Source of the DNA: Planctomycetota bacterium
GTDB taxonomy: Bacteria > Planctomycetota > Planctomycetia > Pirellulales > PALSA-1355
NCBI GenBank assembly: GCA_003389325.1
Contig: QQVE01000001.1
Span: 1-64,000 of the forward strand
Length of the DNA: 64,000 bases
Direction: 5' to 3'
In this document: positions 39,601-45,391 of the stretch, piece by piece
Numbering within the stretch: the stretch's first letter is position 1
How the letters are laid out: each line of letters starts with the position of its first letter
The notes under the pieces: model-generated
The model's database searches: none
Told to the model about the DNA's origin: nothing
Seen by the model: the letters and a program-made list of their open reading frames with translations, nothing else
Translations under genes and position numbers: made by a program

Positions 39601-42032
39601 TCGACGCGCCGCTTGCTACGACGGCCACCCGAGCGCTGCCGGCCGCGGCGTTTCTGCTGGGCGCCAATCCCGACGCCGACGCGCTGGCCGAGGCACTCAC
39701 GTCCCGCGGCGTACAGGTGCAACGCCTGCCGGCCGATGTCGACGCCGAGGCCGCGTGCGCCGCGCTTGCGCAGGCCTTTGAGCAGTCGCCGGCCCGGTGC
39801 CTGTTCGTGGCCACCTCGCGCGACGCTGCTAGCGACGCCTGGAACGATCGAAGCGCCAGCGAGGCACGCGTCGAGCGCGGCGTGTACCTGCCCTACTGGG
39901 TCATTCGCAAGTGGTTTCAGCTCGTAAACAAGACCCCAGAAGCGGGGCCGGCGACGCTGGTGGCGCTCACGTCGCTGGGTGGAGACTTCGGCTTCGGCGG
40001 CGATACGCCCAACCCCGAAGGGGGCGCGCTGACCGGGCTGCTCAAGTCGGTGTTCGTCGAAGACGCGCGCTACAACCACGAGCGTTTCCACGTCAAGGTG
40101 ATCGACGCCCCGACCCATGAACCGCCTGGACAACTGGCCGATGCCGTGTGCGGCGAGCTTGCTTCCGCGGCCCCCGAGATCGAAGTCGCCCACGCCGGCG
40201 GACGGCGGAAGGTCGTCAAGGTACAGCGCGAGCCGGTCGAAGCACTGTCGCTGGGCGAACTGCCGCGCGGCGGCGTGTGGGTCGTGACCGGCGGAGCTCG
40301 CGGCATCACGGCCGAAACGGCGCTGGAGATCGGCAAGCGCTACGGCCTGAAGCTGCATCTGCTGGGCAAGAGCGCCGCGCCCGAGCCGAATCCTCCCTGG
40401 CGCAATTGCAGCGAAGAACAGCTCAAGGCGATCAAGGCCGACATCGTTCGCAAGGCGACGCTCGAAGGACGCTCGCCCACCGACGATTGGGATCGGGTAC
40501 GCAAGGACCGCGAGATTCAAAAGTCGCTCGATCGCTTTGCCGCGGCGGGCGTGCAGGCCACGTATCACGCCTGCGACGTCTCCGACTGGAACGATGTGGA
40601 CCGCGTGCTGCGTGAGATTCGGGCCGCCGACGGCCCGATTGAAGGCGTGATCCACGGCGCCGGTTACGCCAAGAGCTTTCGTTTTGGCACGGGCGCCGCG
40701 CACAAGCTCCGCGACACGATCGACCCCAAGGTGGGCGGGACGCTGGCCTTGATGCACCTGACCAGCGGCGACCCGCTTAAATACTTCGTCGGCTTTGGTT
40801 CGCTCAGTGGCCGCTTCGGCGGCAATGGCCTGAGCGACTACGCGGCGGCCAACGACATGCTCGCCAAGCTGTGCGGCTGGTTTCGCACGCGGCGGCCCGA
40901 GTGCCACACGGTTTGCTTCCACTGGCAGACCTGGGACGCGGTCGGCATGGCGCTGTTGGCCGACGGCGTGGGCATCACCAAGAACGCGTTCAAAATGGAC
41001 TTCATTCCGCCCCAGGAGGGCGTGAATCACCTGATCGACGAACTGCGGGCCGGCACGCCGCGCAGCGAGATCCTGGTGACCGACGGTTTCTTTCAGCGGC
41101 AATTCTATCCCTTCGACATGGAGATCGCCGGCGAAGCTCCGACTGCACACGGGGCGCCGACCGCATCGCCCAGTGGGGCTCCGCTGGTAGCCGAGTGGAA
41201 GGCTGCCGACGGGGGCGGGACTGCGAAGATTCTGTTCGATCCGGTCGGCGATCCGTTCTTGAGCCAGCACCGCTTGAAGGGCAAGCCGTTCCTGCCGGGC
41301 GTGGTGGGACTGGAGTCGTTGGCCGAGGCGGCCTCGTGTGCTTTGGGCGGACAAGCCGTCAGCGAGGTGCGAAACGTGCGGATCAAAAACGGCATGATGT
41401 TTTCGACCGATGCTGCGATGGGGGCTCGCGTCGAGGTAACGCCGGCCGAGGGTGGCTTCACTTGCCGGCTGCTGACCGAACAGCGCGACCGCAAGGGCCG
41501 CATGATCGACCCGGCCCGGCTGCACGTCGAAGGGTTCGTGCCCTCGACGCCCGACGCCTCGCCGCTTCAAGGTGAACCGCTCGAGCGTCCGCCGCTGGGC
41601 TGGTTCCCGCACGCCTATCCCGACGAAGGGCTGCTCTACCACGGCCAGCCGCTGCGGTGCTTGAAAGAGTGTGCCTATCAATACGATGGCGGCTGGGGCA
41701 AGATTGTCGCCCCGTCGCTGGCGGAGTTAGCCGGGCCGCGAGGCGAAGCCGGATGGATGACGCCGCCGGCGGTGCTCGATGCGTGCGTCGTGGCCTGCGG
41801 CAGCTTTCTGTTTCTGCAGTTTGGCGGCGTGTTGGAAGTGCCTTACGAATTTGAACGCCTGCGCGTGGCCCGCATGCCTCGCGCGGGCGAGACCTGCATC
41901 ATCCGGCTGTTCTTCCGCGAGCGGGGCGAGCGACACAGCCGCTTCGACTTCACGCTCTACGGCGAAGACGACCAGCCGCTGCTGCAGGTCGATAGTTATC
42001 GTACGATTCGCGTCGGCGCGGGAGGTCGTTGA
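30684..42032 (+). CDS. Giant Pfa/Hgl-like iterative polyketide/lipid synthase with embedded C45-like domain
   Basis: A 3782-residue type I synthase. KS1 (about 10-470) has Cys217 in NSACASSLQA plus EAHATAT and KANIGHTLETAG. A KS-like/CLF domain (about 493-950) has Gln702 for Cys (DAGQTSGLAA) and lost histidines. ACP1 and ACP2 (989-1067, 1120-1198) carry phosphopantetheine Ser1023 and Ser1154. AT (1341-1655) has Ser1432 in GHSYGEY. ACP3 and ACP4 (1784-1862, 1919-1997) carry Ser1818 and Ser1953. A C45/Ntn-hydrolase-like domain spans about 2040-2370. KR1 (Ser2828, Tyr2841) and KR2 (Ser3373, Tyr3386) each have a structural subdomain. A double-hotdog DH (3490-3780) has His3529 and Asp3699. No ER or thioesterase is seen. 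Ala/Pro-rich linkers separate the ACPs. The product is probably a long-chain lipid. The ATG is conventional; see the CTG alternative at 30651. Confidence 0.93.
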   Translation: MADRYPPDQVPLAIVGMACRLPGADDLDQYWRMLVEGRSAVVELPPDRLDQDMYFDPEVGVRGKTYSKLGAIISSRTFDRSRCPIDEKLAASVDIAHLLMCDVAASALKHAGIDPFNVPLRNTGVYIGHAQGSTKAGDHTYSSCISEAAEFLREVPDFAGLPPAEQQAVIDELIERVRAPLPRPTADAPDVSASLVAGTINKAFGLNGPYLAINSACASSLQAMLLGARALQLGRVDMAIVGGASDCKSDSLVLFSNARAMSSTGTRPFDSEADGLICGEGYVALVMKTLKRALDDGDRVLAVVRGLGVSSDGKGKSLWAPRKEGQLKAMERAYRDQGLDLGDIEYVEAHATATKLGDATELNTLTEILGKHLPPGKRIPITSVKANIGHTLETAGIAGVIKTVLALNNETVPPAINIKEFNPKIDWDNAPVYVPTTPVPWPKRADGKPRRAGCNAFGIGGLNMHVVIDEFTESHRALAAAAPGPPVQQLSSDEAAVAVIGLGCVLPGAENPTVFWDLLASGTDPKMPVPPDRWRPEIAMKTAQAGAPAPSSLKGGFIAEFEYDWKRHKVPPKQVQQADPLQFMLLEATDQAMQDAGYHERPFNRENMGVVVGTEFGGDFSFQLQIGLRLPELERHIEALLTRRGFDAARAQQVGKNYAETLLKHWPALIDETGSFSTSSLASRIGKTWNTMGGAAAIDAGQTSGLAALSTSIDMLLAGDCDMMACAAGQRRMGWPIYESLAIGGDLAQGDARSPLDAQAQGCVPGEGVVVFLLKRLADAKRDGDQIHAVLRGVGAGHDPKSWGHALELAMERSFTDEAARPGDVGVLELDALGNNSKTAEEVHAVAEVYGKDGRQKPLMLSSIVGQFGNTQGASSLVSLLKAVLEVSHGELPTPVGMQTPAPFVAQHAGVLNAPSARTAIDMTTADGRRLAAVGTCSRGLAYHAVLEYGSRVASASPAPASAPAAAPAPVAATAAPAPAATSGVNISELEQFLINFVVEQTGYPPEVVELDADLEADLGIDSIKKAQMFGELQEYFDVTPTDDLTLDDFPTLRHIVEFLAKVPQKGSTAPAPAASAPAPAPAAAATAPAAAPTPAPAPAPAAAAPAAQPPADTSVNLAELEQFLINFVVEQTGYPPEVVELDADLETDLGIDSIKKAQMFGELQEYFDVTPTDDLTLDDFPTLRHIVEFLAKVPQKGSDAAAPAQSVAPAPTAAPAAPPTPAPAPAATAPAPAASPAPAPQPAPAAAGETFQICRFGAADAASLRQAIEAAQSNFSAFDVATRRRFGAGDRFRLAVVADGPATLSTKLALALKQMDNAQAQTVLEQQGVFYREANPETRVAFLFPGQGSQYTGMLRQLVEEVPAVRAKQAEIDAVMTRLGYPTWAQLAWDESSPLGKDVWTTQVSMLLADVLVLSALQDRGITPDLVAGHSYGEYPALLSAGAWDLEQAIRVTRHRCESITAFPGGQGGMLATTATPETIEQLAPQAGGPVYVANHNAPDQTVVGGTLPALGQLENMLQDATFDTRMLPVPSPFHTPLMADAAARFGQCIAGETYRAPAVTTYSVATNEAIADPSEIGRNLVAHLTTPVQYAALVRKLAGQGPTVFVEVGPQQALSRLNRRNLAVHEYAGIACDNPSRPGVEQLVRVQALLECTGALDRQRTSASEPVAAAPTAPAAPAARGQIWHFDATSRRRDKMRQSAGGNGRGGAATRPPARATSAPAPAPVAPPPTPAPAPAPAPAPVQQQPAPSPTSAPAPPAAPAPAATASAPAQPAASTTVNLAELEKFLINFVVEQTGYPPEVVELDADLEADLGIDSIKKAQMFGELQEYFDVTPTDDLTLDDFPTLRHIVEFLAKVPQKGSGAAAPAEPAHAPVAAAPAPAPAAPAPAPVAAAAPPPAAAAPAPPTQQAGGAVDVGELEQFLINFVVEQTGYPPEVVELDADLEADLGIDSIKKAQMFGELQEYFDVTPTDDLTLDDFPTLRHIVEFLAKVPQKGGAEAASAPSASASAAPTPAAAPSATSAAGMTATAGTQTETAQVDMLHVRGTPYEMGHQHGQEKKTEILALLRRVADLTDGDWDELPVPPQARANPRAFFTPSQWDELRGMAEAVGVPLGNLAALNLAVQTDFAAGSAQVALLSNTGSASGVLHGLVGELSLPSPLTEVLAPFVLVREPSEGWACATVTFAGIVGSLVGLNGNGLAASSGAVLNGNAASNGSALNPTTMRVDGLLQRNDTLERAASSLRGVKTSRGWTACLSHQAQHRLCTAEHDGDHLAERDVAGAVVAANHCVLNTAAQPAPAASLERFTWLEQRLAAQNAPRDAGELLHALGEMPSSGTLRLIAVVDTAAGDLLLECGTLHERVHVGALLPASPAGDPSTFASNGAAAAPVAKQAPQETPAAPSSDDLRDRSADDSESMRFALRMVPTPWEKQPPDFPVFKGAAAVHGDNPLADALCARLAEGGATVVRLGENASPEAAVAELERVWQQQPIMHLFLTSLRNDESLERTDPADFDRVYRERMLLPYFLCQRQMQLAGDAKRLRDCTVVAALDLGGDLGFSGNVTSPESGFVSGLIKSLLLEYAIMREQKGFLAKGVDSPRGEAPAELAANILRELAHGTNDYEVSFVGGQRYLQVALPEHANLENTSTIRPGGTWVLTGGARGITAECGLELARRFGLKLHLIGTTPAGPIDPTWRDLDEKQTAALRGQVIVEARKNGQRPNEAWARVAKAIEIDRNLRTFEEAGVAVTYHACDVSDRAALSRVLDEVRRADGPIDGILHGAGIEQACRFEKKTRATVEATIGAKVLGAYNLMHLTRDDPVRHFLGFGSISGRLGSNGQTDYAAASDMLCKLMGWYRTWRPDCHAVGFHFHPWDAVGMASRPETEAILKASNLRLMPKPTGLRHLLRELYTKPADTEVLVTDWEYHQRYYPNNYDEVAKRDDLLGAPGSEVPQGTAADAAHKSRIADRVTMHVVDAPLATTATRALPAAAFLLGANPDADALAEALTSRGVQVQRLPADVDAEAACAALAQAFEQSPARCLFVATSRDAASDAWNDRSASEARVERGVYLPYWVIRKWFQLVNKTPEAGPATLVALTSLGGDFGFGGDTPNPEGGALTGLLKSVFVEDARYNHERFHVKVIDAPTHEPPGQLADAVCGELASAAPEIEVAHAGGRRKVVKVQREPVEALSLGELPRGGVWVVTGGARGITAETALEIGKRYGLKLHLLGKSAAPEPNPPWRNCSEEQLKAIKADIVRKATLEGRSPTDDWDRVRKDREIQKSLDRFAAAGVQATYHACDVSDWNDVDRVLREIRAADGPIEGVIHGAGYAKSFRFGTGAAHKLRDTIDPKVGGTLALMHLTSGDPLKYFVGFGSLSGRFGGNGLSDYAAANDMLAKLCGWFRTRRPECHTVCFHWQTWDAVGMALLADGVGITKNAFKMDFIPPQEGVNHLIDELRAGTPRSEILVTDGFFQRQFYPFDMEIAGEAPTAHGAPTASPSGAPLVAEWKAADGGGTAKILFDPVGDPFLSQHRLKGKPFLPGVVGLESLAEAASCALGGQAVSEVRNVRIKNGMMFSTDAAMGARVEVTPAEGGFTCRLLTEQRDRKGRMIDPARLHVEGFVPSTPDASPLQGEPLERPPLGWFPHAYPDEGLLYHGQPLRCLKECAYQYDGGWGKIVAPSLAELAGPRGEAGWMTPPAVLDACVVACGSFLFLQFGGVLEVPYEFERLRVARMPRAGETCIIRLFFRERGERHSRFDFTLYGEDDQPLLQVDSYRTIRVGAGGR
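33648..36674 (+). repeat. Four near-identical ACP-coding repeats
   Basis: Each unit is 237 bp (79 codons): 33648-33884, 34041-34277, 36033-36269 and 36438-36674. Units 1 and 4 encode the same 79 residues. Unit 2 differs by one residue (Ala to Thr) and unit 3 by one (Gln to Lys). Many codons differ synonymously. The AT domain lies between units 2 and 3. Confidence 0.95.
36801..37800 (+). other. C45/acyltransferase-like (Ntn-hydrolase) domain inside the synthase
   Basis: Coding for about residues 2040-2370 of the synthase. The opening LHVRGTPYEMGHQHGQE matches the typical first strand of C45 (acyl-CoA:6-aminopenicillanic-acid acyltransferase-like) proteins. Further along are FAGIVGSLVGLNGNGLAASS and VVAANHCVLN, which correspond to other conserved blocks. 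Where family members have the autoprocessing nucleophile in a GCTS context, this sequence reads AGSAQV, putting Ser2133 in place of Cys. The domain could be an acyltransferase/hydrolase acting on ACP-bound chains or an inactive structural insert. Confidence 0.62.
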
Positions 42033-42757
42033 TGGCTCGCATCGCCTGCCAATACGCCCGGCTGTCGGAGCTTGTGTCCGACGAGGCGCAAGCGGCCGCG
42101 CGCTGGCTCTCGGCCGACGAGCGTCGCGCCTGGGAGTCGATGCGCTCGGCAGAGCGCAAGCGTACCTGGCTGGGGGGCCGCACCTTGGCCAAGCGTATGC
42201 TGCTCCAACTGCTGGGCGAGACCACCTGGCAGCGAGTGGCCGCCGCCGAGATCCATATCGAAACGCGCTCGACACGGCCCGGCCACGGCGAACGACCGGT
42301 GGTGTTTGTCGGCGGGGAGCGATTGGATTGCGGCCTGTCGATCGCCCACACGTCGCGTGGCGTGCTCGTGGCGGTCTCGCGTGACGTAGACTTAGCTTTG
42401 GGCGTCGATCTGGTCTGCCGGGCCGACGCTTCGCCGGGCGGCCTGGCGTGGAGCTTGTCGACCCGCGAGCGGCATTGGCTGGCGACCGGACCGCGAAACC
42501 AGCGCAGCGGAGAACAGATCTGGGCGATGAAAGAGGCCCTGTACAAGGCGGCCCAGCGGGGCGAAGGGTTCTCGCCGGCGCAGATCGAAACCGTGCCGGG
42601 CTGCCCGCCGACGTACCCGGGCACGAACGCGGCAGACGTACAGAGCCTGGAGAGCTGGCGCGTCGATGGACACTATGCGGCGCTGGCCGTGGTTCGCCAC
42701 CGGGAGCAGCCGCCCGCTCCCGTGGCAGCCGACGGGCTGTTGGCCGCGACGGCATAG
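42032..42757 (+). CDS. 4'-phosphopantetheinyl transferase (Sfp type)
   Basis: A 241-residue Sfp-family enzyme that transfers phosphopantetheine from CoA to the ACP serines. Metal-binding Asp126 lies in LGVDLV, and the second motif WAMKEALYKA (W164, K167, E168, K172) is complete. The ATG at 42032 overlaps the synthase stop (TGATG) and is preceded by GGGAGG, so the two genes are translationally coupled. Inference from this coupling: it activates the four ACPs of the upstream synthase. Confidence 0.93.
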   Translation: MARIACQYARLSELVSDEAQAAARWLSADERRAWESMRSAERKRTWLGGRTLAKRMLLQLLGETTWQRVAAAEIHIETRSTRPGHGERPVVFVGGERLDCGLSIAHTSRGVLVAVSRDVDLALGVDLVCRADASPGGLAWSLSTRERHWLATGPRNQRSGEQIWAMKEALYKAAQRGEGFSPAQIETVPGCPPTYPGTNAADVQSLESWRVDGHYAALAVVRHREQPPAPVAADGLLAATA

Positions 42758-42821
42758 GATTACCGACAACACAATCTTCCGAATCAACTGACTGACTCGC
42801 AGCGATCGAGAGACCCCTAAC

Positions 42822-43586
42822 ATGATCGACTTGACTGGACGCAAAGCTTTGGTGACCGGCGGATCGCGCGGCATTGGCCGTGCCTGTGCTCTGCGTTTGG
42901 CCGAAGCTGGCGCCGACGTGATCATCAACTACGTCACTTCGCAGGCCGCGGCCGACGAAGTGGCCGAAAGCATTGCCGCGATGGGCCGCAACGTGGCCGT
43001 GGTGAAGGCCGACATCAGCGAGCGCGACGACATCGACTCAATGATGGAGTTCGTCGACGAGAAGTTCGGCAAGCTTGACATCCTGGTGAGCAATGCCGCT
43101 ACCGGCGGATTCCGCCCAATGCTGGCCATCACGCAAAAGAACTTCGAGTCGACCATGAAGACCAACGTGATGGCCTTGATCCACCTGGTGCAAGCCAGCG
43201 TGCGGCTGCTGGAACGGGCCGAAGGCCGCTCCAAGGTGGTGGCCATTTCCAGCCACGGGTCGCACATGGCGCTGCCGATGTACGGGGCGGTGGGCGGCTC
43301 GAAGGCGGCCCTGGAAAGCTTCGTGCGGCACTTCGCACTGGAGTTGGGCGGCAAGGACATCAACCTCAACATCGTCAAGGCGGGGCTGGTGGAGACCGAC
43401 TCCACGCGGCGGATTCCCTATGCCGACCAGTTGTTCGCCTCGCGCAAGTTGCGAAGCATGACCGGCGATCGCTTCCTGACCGCCGAAGACGTGGCCAACT
43501 GCGTGCTGTTTCTATCCAGCCCGCTGGCGGATCTGGTGCAGGGTGAAACGCTGACCGTCGACGGCGGCGCCGCCGTGCACGCGTAG
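42822..43586 (+). CDS. FabL-like enoyl-ACP reductase (SDR)
   Basis: A 254-residue SDR with TGGSRGIGRACALRLAEAGA and SNAATGGFRP. The catalytic spacing is Y154-(6 residues)-K161 (MYGAVGGSKAAL), which is the FabI/FabL pattern rather than the YxxxK of FabG-type ketoreductases. Overall resemblance to FabL of Bacillus is good by eye. Enoyl-ACP reductases reduce the trans-2 double bond of the acyl chain. The large synthase has KR and DH but no ER domain, so this gene, 64 bases downstream of the PPTase, is a sensible trans-acting ER for it (inference). Another SDR activity cannot be excluded. Confidence 0.85.
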   Translation: MIDLTGRKALVTGGSRGIGRACALRLAEAGADVIINYVTSQAAADEVAESIAAMGRNVAVVKADISERDDIDSMMEFVDEKFGKLDILVSNAATGGFRPMLAITQKNFESTMKTNVMALIHLVQASVRLLERAEGRSKVVAISSHGSHMALPMYGAVGGSKAALESFVRHFALELGGKDINLNIVKAGLVETDSTRRIPYADQLFASRKLRSMTGDRFLTAEDVANCVLFLSSPLADLVQGETLTVDGGAAVHA

Positions 43587-43598
43587 CCACGGCACCGG

Positions 43599-44978
43599 TC
43601 ATTTTGGCTCGGCTTTGTCGCTGCTGGCGATAGTTCGTCGCACCTGTCCCAGGAACGCGTCGAGCAAGGCCTGGGTGTCGCTGGCGGCGAAGTGCTGCGG
43701 ATCGCAACGTAGACAGAAGGTCGTCGCTCCGCCGTACTCGATGACGATCATGGCCGCCCGCGTCAGCTTGCGGATGGGCGGAGCGCCGCACACGCGATCG
43801 AGCACCAGATCGCCGCAGGTCCACTTCTGGCCACGTTTCAACGAGCGCTCCGGCGCGAAGCGTCCCACGTTGCTCAACACGGCGGTGGCCAGCGAGGCAT
43901 TCCGGCTCAGGACCCAGCGGATCGCCGAGCGAAAGCCGCTGGCCAAGGTCAGCCCGCCTAGGAAGTACAGCGCCAGCTTCCAGTCCTTGATGCGATGCGT
44001 TTCGGAGCGGACGACTTCCAGCAGCGCCGCGTCGTCGGTCGCCGTTCCGTCGTCGGTGACGAAAGCGTAGCCGAGGCGGTTGGCCGCCGGCATGCGTGCC
44101 TCGTCACGCGTGCGCAGGCTCACCGGCACGTTGACCTTCAGGCGTCCGCGTGCGCTGCCAGCATGCGTCTCGTTCCAGCGTCTGAGCGCGACGAGCCAAT
44201 CGCGCAACAGCAAGTCGTTGCTGCTTACGCCATGCGAAGCGGCCAGATCGCGCAAGCCGCGCGACTCGGCGGCCGAAAGGGTTGCTACAACGAACGGCAG
44301 TATCGGGTCGGGACTTGGTTTCGACGCGCCCGCCGGCGCGGCCAGCGGCACCGGCTGTTGCAGCAGGATCCACGACCAGACGTTGAGCGTGTACAACGCG
44401 TCGCGCACCGAGACGGCCAGCGACGGCTTTGGCGTGTCCGGCGGGACAATATCGCCGCGGCGGCGAAGCAGCTCCGCGTCGCGCTTGATGGGCTGGTCGC
44501 CCTTGTAGGCCGCCAGCAGATCCTTCACCATTTCGAGCGCCGCCAACCCGTCGCAGCAGGCGTGATGGAACTGAAACAGCACGCGTGCCTGGCCTGGCGA
44601 TGTGCGGACCCAGGTGCGCAGTCCCGGCGCAGATTTCAAATCGATGAATTCGCCATCGGGGTGCGTGATGGGTGCCGTGGAATCGTCCCAGTCGATGAAG
44701 GGCTGTTCGCCGGCGGCGGGCACCCAACGCGGCGTGCCCGAGCGATCGTCGATCGCAGCCCGCAGGAGCGGGTGGCGACGCACGGTTTCTTCGAGTGCCG
44801 CGTAGAATCGCTCTCGGTCGAGCGTACCGGTGAACAGCAGCTCGACGGGAAAGGTCGTCGGGCACGCGGGGCGATCGTCGAGGTAGTAGTAGAGCTCGAA
44901 CGGCGTCAGCGGTAGTGGAAATACCGCGTCGGCCGGAAGGCTGTTCGAGGCAGGCGCGTTTTGGCAGGGGGACGACAT
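43599..44978 (-). CDS. Condensation-type acyltransferase (PapA/WS-like)
   Basis: A 459-residue protein of the chloramphenicol-acetyltransferase/condensation fold. The active-site motif HHACCDG (residues 138-144, matching HHxxxDG) is intact. The N-terminal strand LYYYLDDRPACPTTFPVELL and NVPVSLRTRDEARMPAANRL fit PapA-like or condensation-like acyltransferases. Such enzymes join carrier-bound or CoA-bound acyl chains to an alcohol or amine. It points towards the synthase operon and ends 12 bases after the FabL-like gene. Inference: it releases or esterifies/amidates the synthase product. Substrates unknown. Confidence 0.83.
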   Translation of the reverse strand: MSSPCQNAPASNSLPADAVFPLPLTPFELYYYLDDRPACPTTFPVELLFTGTLDRERFYAALEETVRRHPLLRAAIDDRSGTPRWVPAAGEQPFIDWDDSTAPITHPDGEFIDLKSAPGLRTWVRTSPGQARVLFQFHHACCDGLAALEMVKDLLAAYKGDQPIKRDAELLRRRGDIVPPDTPKPSLAVSVRDALYTLNVWSWILLQQPVPLAAPAGASKPSPDPILPFVVATLSAAESRGLRDLAASHGVSSNDLLLRDWLVALRRWNETHAGSARGRLKVNVPVSLRTRDEARMPAANRLGYAFVTDDGTATDDAALLEVVRSETHRIKDWKLALYFLGGLTLASGFRSAIRWVLSRNASLATAVLSNVGRFAPERSLKRGQKWTCGDLVLDRVCGAPPIRKLTRAAMIVIEYGGATTFCLRCDPQHFAASDTQALLDAFLGQVRRTIASSDKAEPK

Positions 44979-45028
44979 ACGTGTGCCGCGGCTTCCCTGC
45001 TCAAATCACAAGACCGCGCTTGTACGAC

Positions 45029-45262
45029 TCAAGGGCCGGGGGCATCGGCGCCGGTGCCGACCTCTTCGTGAACTTCGTCGCCGGCGGGGTTCTCGCCCGG
45101 CACGCCGCCGCCGGTGCCGGTGGGGCCGGAGCCCTCGCCGCCGGTGCCGCCGGAGATACCCGAATCGCCGATCCCCGCGCCGATCGGATCGCCTTCCTTG
45201 TCGGCACAGCCCGACAGGGTGAACAACAAAGTCAGGCTCAAGGCCAGAATCGCATGTTTCAT
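45029..45262 (-). CDS. Small Gly-rich lipoprotein
   Basis: A 77-residue protein. The signal peptide ends in a lipobox (LLFTLSGC, Cys near residue 19), so the mature protein would be lipid-anchored and only about 60 residues long. It is rich in Gly, Pro and acidic residues (GTGGEGSGPTGTGGGVPGEN), suggesting a disordered tail. ATG 45262 is the first Met that gives a signal peptide. No domain is recognised. It lies between the acyltransferase and the ThuA-like gene; its role is unknown. Confidence 0.62.
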   Translation of the reverse strand: MKHAILALSLTLLFTLSGCADKEGDPIGAGIGDSGISGGTGGEGSGPTGTGGGVPGENPAGDEVHEEVGTGADAPGP

Positions 45263-45391
45263 GAGTTTCTGCTCTCGTGATGTGGAAAGGTCGGTTCGTG
45301 CCCGAGGAGCACGAGCTACGCCTATTCTAGCGGCCTCATCAAATCTACGACACGGTGGGGAGCCGTCGAGCGGCGGAATCCCCACGGGGGC

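Noticed and set aside
39384..41681. 765-codon antisense open frame opposite the KR region
   Set aside because: Shadow of conserved KR/DH codons on the + strand; no ribosome binding site or recognisable motif.
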